A DNA stretch of 7,730 nt, from assembly GCA_964458655.1 (NCBI GenBank), contig CAYWJT010000078.1:1-7730 (forward strand), read 5' to 3'. Source of the stretch: CAYWJT01 sp964458655. Lineage in GTDB: Bacteria > Acidobacteriota > Aminicenantia > Aminicenantales > Saccharicenantaceae. Each line of letters begins with the position of its first letter. Position 1 is the stretch's first letter. A model generated the notes under the pieces. The model saw only the letters and a list, made by a program, of their open reading frames with translations. It was not told the origin of the DNA and ran no database searches. A program made the translations under genes and the position numbers. Positions 5,233-7,730 of this stretch are shown here, piece after piece.

Positions 5233-7400
5233 AAAGGAACGCCCCGGCCTTCATCCTCGGCTTCGCGGCGACCTCCTTCCAGATCTACCTCCTCCGCGAA
5301 TTCTCGGCCGTTTTCTACGGCAACGAGCTCAACTACGGCTTCGTGCTCGCTTCCTGGCTGCTCTGGGGCGGCACGGGAAGTCTGGCCCTGGGCCGGCCGC
5401 TCAGGCGTGTAAAACTCGCGCTTCCCGGCCTTTATGTCGGCATAGGCTGTCTCTTCACGGCCGCCCTTTTCATCCTGCGCTTCGCCCACAGGATACTGGG
5501 CCTGGTGCCCGGGGAAGCGACCGGCATGCTGCCCTCGCTCGCCTTCTCCGTCGCTCTCGCGCTCCTCGTCAGCTTCCCGCTCGGGGCGGCCTTCGTCGTC
5601 AACGCCGCCTTCCTCGGCGGCGACTCTTCGCGCGTCTACGTGCTCGAGTCCTTGGGCGCGGCCGCGGCCGGGGTCGTCGTTCATTTCGTCCTCATCCCGC
5701 TCTTCTCCAATTGGCAGGGGGCCGGCCTGGTCTGCGTCGCGCTGGCCGTCCTCATCATCACCGCCATGGGGCCTGAAAAGCCCTTCCTGCTCGCCGCCGC
5801 CGCCGCGGCTTCGGCCGCTTTGCTCATAGCGGCCGATTTCCCGTCCCAGGCCTCGGCTTGGAAGCCTTTCCGCCTGGTCCGGAGCCGGGATACCCATTAC
5901 GGGAAGCTGCAGGTGTTCTCCGAAGGCGGCCAGGTCATGTTCTCTTCGAACGGCCTGCCGATGTTCTCCTTCCCGAACCGGGAGGCGGCCGAGGAAGCTG
6001 TCCATTTCGCCATGCTCCAGAGGCCCCGCGCGGAACGGGTCCTGCTCATCGGCGGCAGCGTGAGCGGGGCGGCGGCCGAGGTCCTGAAATATCCCGTTCT
6101 CTTGCTCGATTGCGTCGAGCTCGACCCTGTCGTCATCGAGCTCGCCAAGCGCCATCTGCCGCCTGCCGCCCTGGCCGCCATCCAGGACCGGAGGACGCGC
6201 GTCTTCTTCAGCGACGGCCGGGCTTTCATCAAGCAGGCCGCGGCCGGATACGATGTCGCGATTCTCTGCGTCCCCGAACCGGCCACAGCTCAGATCAACC
6301 GGTTCTTCACGGTCGAGTTCTTCCTGGAGGCGGGAAAAAAGCTCGGCCCGGACGGGGTCCTCGGTTTCGTCGTCCCCTCGTCCGAGAACTATATCAGCCC
6401 CGACCTGGAACGATTTCTTTCGAGCATCCTGGTCTCGCTTCGGACGGCGTTCAGGGACACCAGGGTCGTGCCGGGATCGAACAACGTGTTCCTGGCGTCG
6501 AATTCCGAGATCTCGGTCGAACCGGATTTCCTCGCCGCCAGGCTCCAGGGAAGCGGCCTCGAGAGCGGCTACTTCCGGCCCGAGATGCTGCGGGCCAGGC
6601 TGAATCCATTCAGGCTGGCCTATCTCGAAAGCCGGCTCGCGCCCCGGGAGGCCAGGCTCAACCGGGATTTGGTCCCGACGAGTTACTATTACCACTCTAT
6701 TCTCTGGGCGTCGCAGTTCCCTGGGCCGGAAGCCTTGCTGCTGAGGTCCTTCGCTGCGGCCGGGAAAGCAGCCTTCCTCGACGCGCCCTTCTTAGCGCTC
6801 GCCGTGCTCACCGGCGCGGCTGTTCTGGGGAGGCGACGCTCGTCGCTCGTTTATCTGGCCCCAGTGGCCGTAATGGGCATGACCTCGATAATGCTCGAGA
6901 TCGCCATGATCATGGTTTTCCAGAGTTTCTTCGGCTACGTTTACAGCCGTGTCTCGCTGCTGCTCGGCTGCTTCATGGCCGGACTTTTCATCGGCGCCGT
7001 CGCCACGCTAAGGCGGCAAGGCAGGGGCCTCCGTGACCTGGCGGGCGTCCAGGCTATGATCGTAGCTCTGCTCCTTCTCGTGGCCCTGAGCTTCGCTCGG
7101 CCGGCGCGAGCCTTTGAGCCGTTCCTATTCCTTTTTGCAGCAGGCATCGCGTCCGGAGCCCTGTTCATCACGGCCAACAAGTTGACCGCTGAAAGCAACC
7201 CGCATCCCGGTCTGGCTTACGGCATCGACTTGACTGGCTCTTTCGCCGGGGCCTTGGTGGCTTCCTCGGTCATCATCCCCCTCTGGGGAGTCCCGGCGCT
7301 CATCGGCCGCCTGGCCCTCCTGAACGCCGCCTGCCTGGTTTTCCTTTTGCTGTCGTGGCTAAGAGACCGGCGTTCCGGGCCCCGGCAGGCCGGCGCCTGA
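5229..7400 (+). CDS. Membrane-embedded spermidine-synthase-like protein
   Basis: The 723-residue protein has about six or seven N-terminal membrane segments (8-202), a soluble domain (about 205-515), then six or seven more segments (518-711). The soluble domain has the spermidine synthase/methyltransferase fold: DTHYGKLQVF at 221-230, the nucleotide loop LLIGGSVSG at 272-280, acidic VELDP at 296-300, SDGRAF at 328-333, and YDVAILCVPEPATAQINRFF at 341-360. The Asp expected in the last motif of true spermidine synthases is Cys347, and the next acidic residue is Glu350, so ordinary aminopropyl transfer is doubtful. The membrane halves resemble each other, suggesting duplication of a transporter-like unit. 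The ATG at 5229 overlaps the radical SAM stop (ATGA). A frame open further upstream from 4926 merely lies inside the radical SAM gene. Substrate and reaction are unknown. Confidence 0.87.
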   Translation: MKRNAPAFILGFAATSFQIYLLREFSAVFYGNELNYGFVLASWLLWGGTGSLALGRPLRRVKLALPGLYVGIGCLFTAALFILRFAHRILGLVPGEATGMLPSLAFSVALALLVSFPLGAAFVVNAAFLGGDSSRVYVLESLGAAAAGVVVHFVLIPLFSNWQGAGLVCVALAVLIITAMGPEKPFLLAAAAAASAALLIAADFPSQASAWKPFRLVRSRDTHYGKLQVFSEGGQVMFSSNGLPMFSFPNREAAEEAVHFAMLQRPRAERVLLIGGSVSGAAAEVLKYPVLLLDCVELDPVVIELAKRHLPPAALAAIQDRRTRVFFSDGRAFIKQAAAGYDVAILCVPEPATAQINRFFTVEFFLEAGKKLGPDGVLGFVVPSSENYISPDLERFLSSILVSLRTAFRDTRVVPGSNNVFLASNSEISVEPDFLAARLQGSGLESGYFRPEMLRARLNPFRLAYLESRLAPREARLNRDLVPTSYYYHSILWASQFPGPEALLLRSFAAAGKAAFLDAPFLALAVLTGAAVLGRRRSSLVYLAPVAVMGMTSIMLEIAMIMVFQSFFGYVYSRVSLLLGCFMAGLFIGAVATLRRQGRGLRDLAGVQAMIVALLLLVALSFARPARAFEPFLFLFAAGIASGALFITANKLTAESNPHPGLAYGIDLTGSFAGALVASSVIIPLWGVPALIGRLALLNAACLVFLLLSWLRDRRSGPRQAGA

Positions 7401-7529
7401 CAGGCTTGGACCCATGCCATGGCCCGCCGGACCAATACTTTTATGGGCAGGCTGCCCCGTCGGGAGTTGCGCCCGGTCCCAGGCATCTCGCTCACTTCAG
7501 CAAGGCGATAGCCGCTTTGCCCGAAGCTG

Positions 7530-7556
7530 AAGGACCCACGGCAGGCCGGTCCCCTT
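7530..7556 (+). terminator. Possible weak terminator of the three-gene cassette
   Basis: AAGG and ACC pair with GGT and CCTT around an 11-base loop, with two bulged C residues. The stem lies 130 bases after the last stop of the cassette and is followed only by TTAAC, not a T run. It would at best be an inefficient intrinsic terminator. It is the strongest GC-containing hairpin I can pair between the cassette and the next promoter. Confidence 0.25.
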
Positions 7557-7603
7557 AACAAGAGAAAGAAGTCCCCCGGCTGGCACGACTTCCCGCCTGT
7601 AAC

Positions 7604-7633
7604 TTTCCCCTATCCTCGGGAATTATATATAAT
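7604..7633 (+). promoter_or_regulatory. Probable promoter for the gene starting at 7654
   Basis: A perfect TATAAT (7628-7633) lies in a strongly AT-rich stretch (about 7620-7634) that stands out in this GC-rich window. The -35 is poor: TTTCCC (7604-7609) at an 18-base spacing is the best I see. Transcription would start near 7640, about 14 bases before the ATG at 7654. Confidence 0.5.
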
Positions 7634-7653
7634 AACGCTTTAGGCCCGATCAT

Positions 7654-7730
7654 ATGTTCGAATACCATGCCGCCGGCAAGAATGGAACGACCAGCCGCCG
7701 GGAGAAGTCGGTTGCCTTGGCCGTTTCCCT
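7654..7730 (+). CDS. N-terminus of an unidentified protein, possibly TonB-like (3' end outside the window)
   Basis: From the ATG at 7654 the frame stays open to the window end, giving about 25 residues: MFEYHAAGKNGTTSRREKSV followed by ALAVS. A polar start, a basic RREK patch and the beginning of a hydrophobic run resemble the cytoplasmic tail and anchor of TonB-type energy transducers of Acidobacteriota-like bacteria. Other single-anchor membrane proteins start the same way. Support comes from the upstream TATAAT and the absence of any other gene here. The ribosome site is weak (only TAGG nearby). A second ATG at 7667, in another frame, gives a Pro- and Arg-rich stretch that looks less like protein. 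Too little is visible for a firm name. Confidence 0.4.
   Translation, partial: MFEYHAAGKNGTTSRREKSVALAVS

Larger units (their letters stand above)
7401..7653. other. Intergenic region with weak hairpins, no convincing gene
   Basis: I find no coding frame with protein-like composition and no tRNA or familiar structured RNA. Short inverted repeats are present: GGGCA/TGCCC (7445-7457, 3-base loop), GCAA-GGC with GCC-TTGC (7500-7520), AAGGACC with GGTCCCCTT (7530-7556, with a 2-base bulge), and GAAGTC/GACTTC (7568-7592, 13-base loop). None is followed by a clear T run. The third and fourth are the best placed to mark the end of the upstream operon. They could equally belong to the leader of a transcript that starts earlier than the promoter at 7628. 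Confidence 0.5.

Noticed and set aside
5154..6695. 513-residue open frame on the minus strand
   Set aside because: It is antisense to the membrane synthase-like gene, is dominated by Arg, Glu, Gly and Asp without domain motifs, and arises from the high third-position GC of the plus-strand genes.
5858..7036. 392-residue open frame on the plus strand
   Set aside because: It is an out-of-frame Arg/Pro/Gly-rich reading inside the membrane synthase-like gene.
7355..7558. 67-residue plus-strand open frame past the end of the cassette
   Set aside because: It begins inside the previous gene in another frame, is Pro/Gly/Ala-rich and has no ribosome site or family features.
7651..7668. tRNA T-loop-like string TTCGAAT
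   Set aside because: The flanking bases cannot form the five-pair T stem and no acceptor or anticodon arm is found around it.

Overview
The window is GC-rich bacterial DNA with tightly packed genes. Gene content suggests a Gram-negative lineage near Acidobacteriota or Candidatus Aminicenantes: a DUF6599-type lipoprotein-like or secreted protein, a Tat-signalled radical SAM enzyme of the AmrS type, and a membrane-fused spermidine-synthase-like protein. This placement is inferred from family habits and was not computed.

Layout. (1) Positions 1-415 hold the 3' part of a ribonuclease III gene (rnc). A small cysteine-rich, probably zinc-binding protein of unknown function follows 12 bases later (428-1054). 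(2) A minus-strand pair reads leftward from about 3065: a secreted DUF6599-like protein (2124-3065), then an AI-2E/PerM-type membrane transporter (1089-2102). The transporter converges on the zinc protein gene with only 34 bases between them. (3) A divergent promoter region (3066-3214) separates this pair from a plus-strand cassette of three genes joined by 4-base ATGA overlaps: a DUF362 protein (3215-4114), an AmrS-like radical SAM enzyme carrying a twin-arginine signal (4111-5232), and a 723-residue membrane protein with a spermidine-synthase-like domain between two related membrane halves (5229-7400). (4) Positions 7401-7653 carry no convincing gene, but contain several weak hairpins and a perfect TATAAT. 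A further open frame starts at 7654 and runs off the window end; its N-terminus looks like that of a TonB-type or other single-anchor membrane protein.

How the genes may work together. Translational coupling of the three-gene cassette points to one shared process. The Tat signal on the radical SAM enzyme, together with a charge-based topology that can place the synthase-like domain outside the cytoplasm, raises the possibility that the process is at least partly extracytoplasmic. The usual partners of AmrS enzymes (AMMECR1 and MEMO) are not in the window, so this is either a variant setting for that enzyme or a separate, undescribed pathway. The reaction cannot be read from the sequence. The minus-strand pair looks like an ordinary envelope-protein operon with no evident link to the cassette apart from the shared promoter region.
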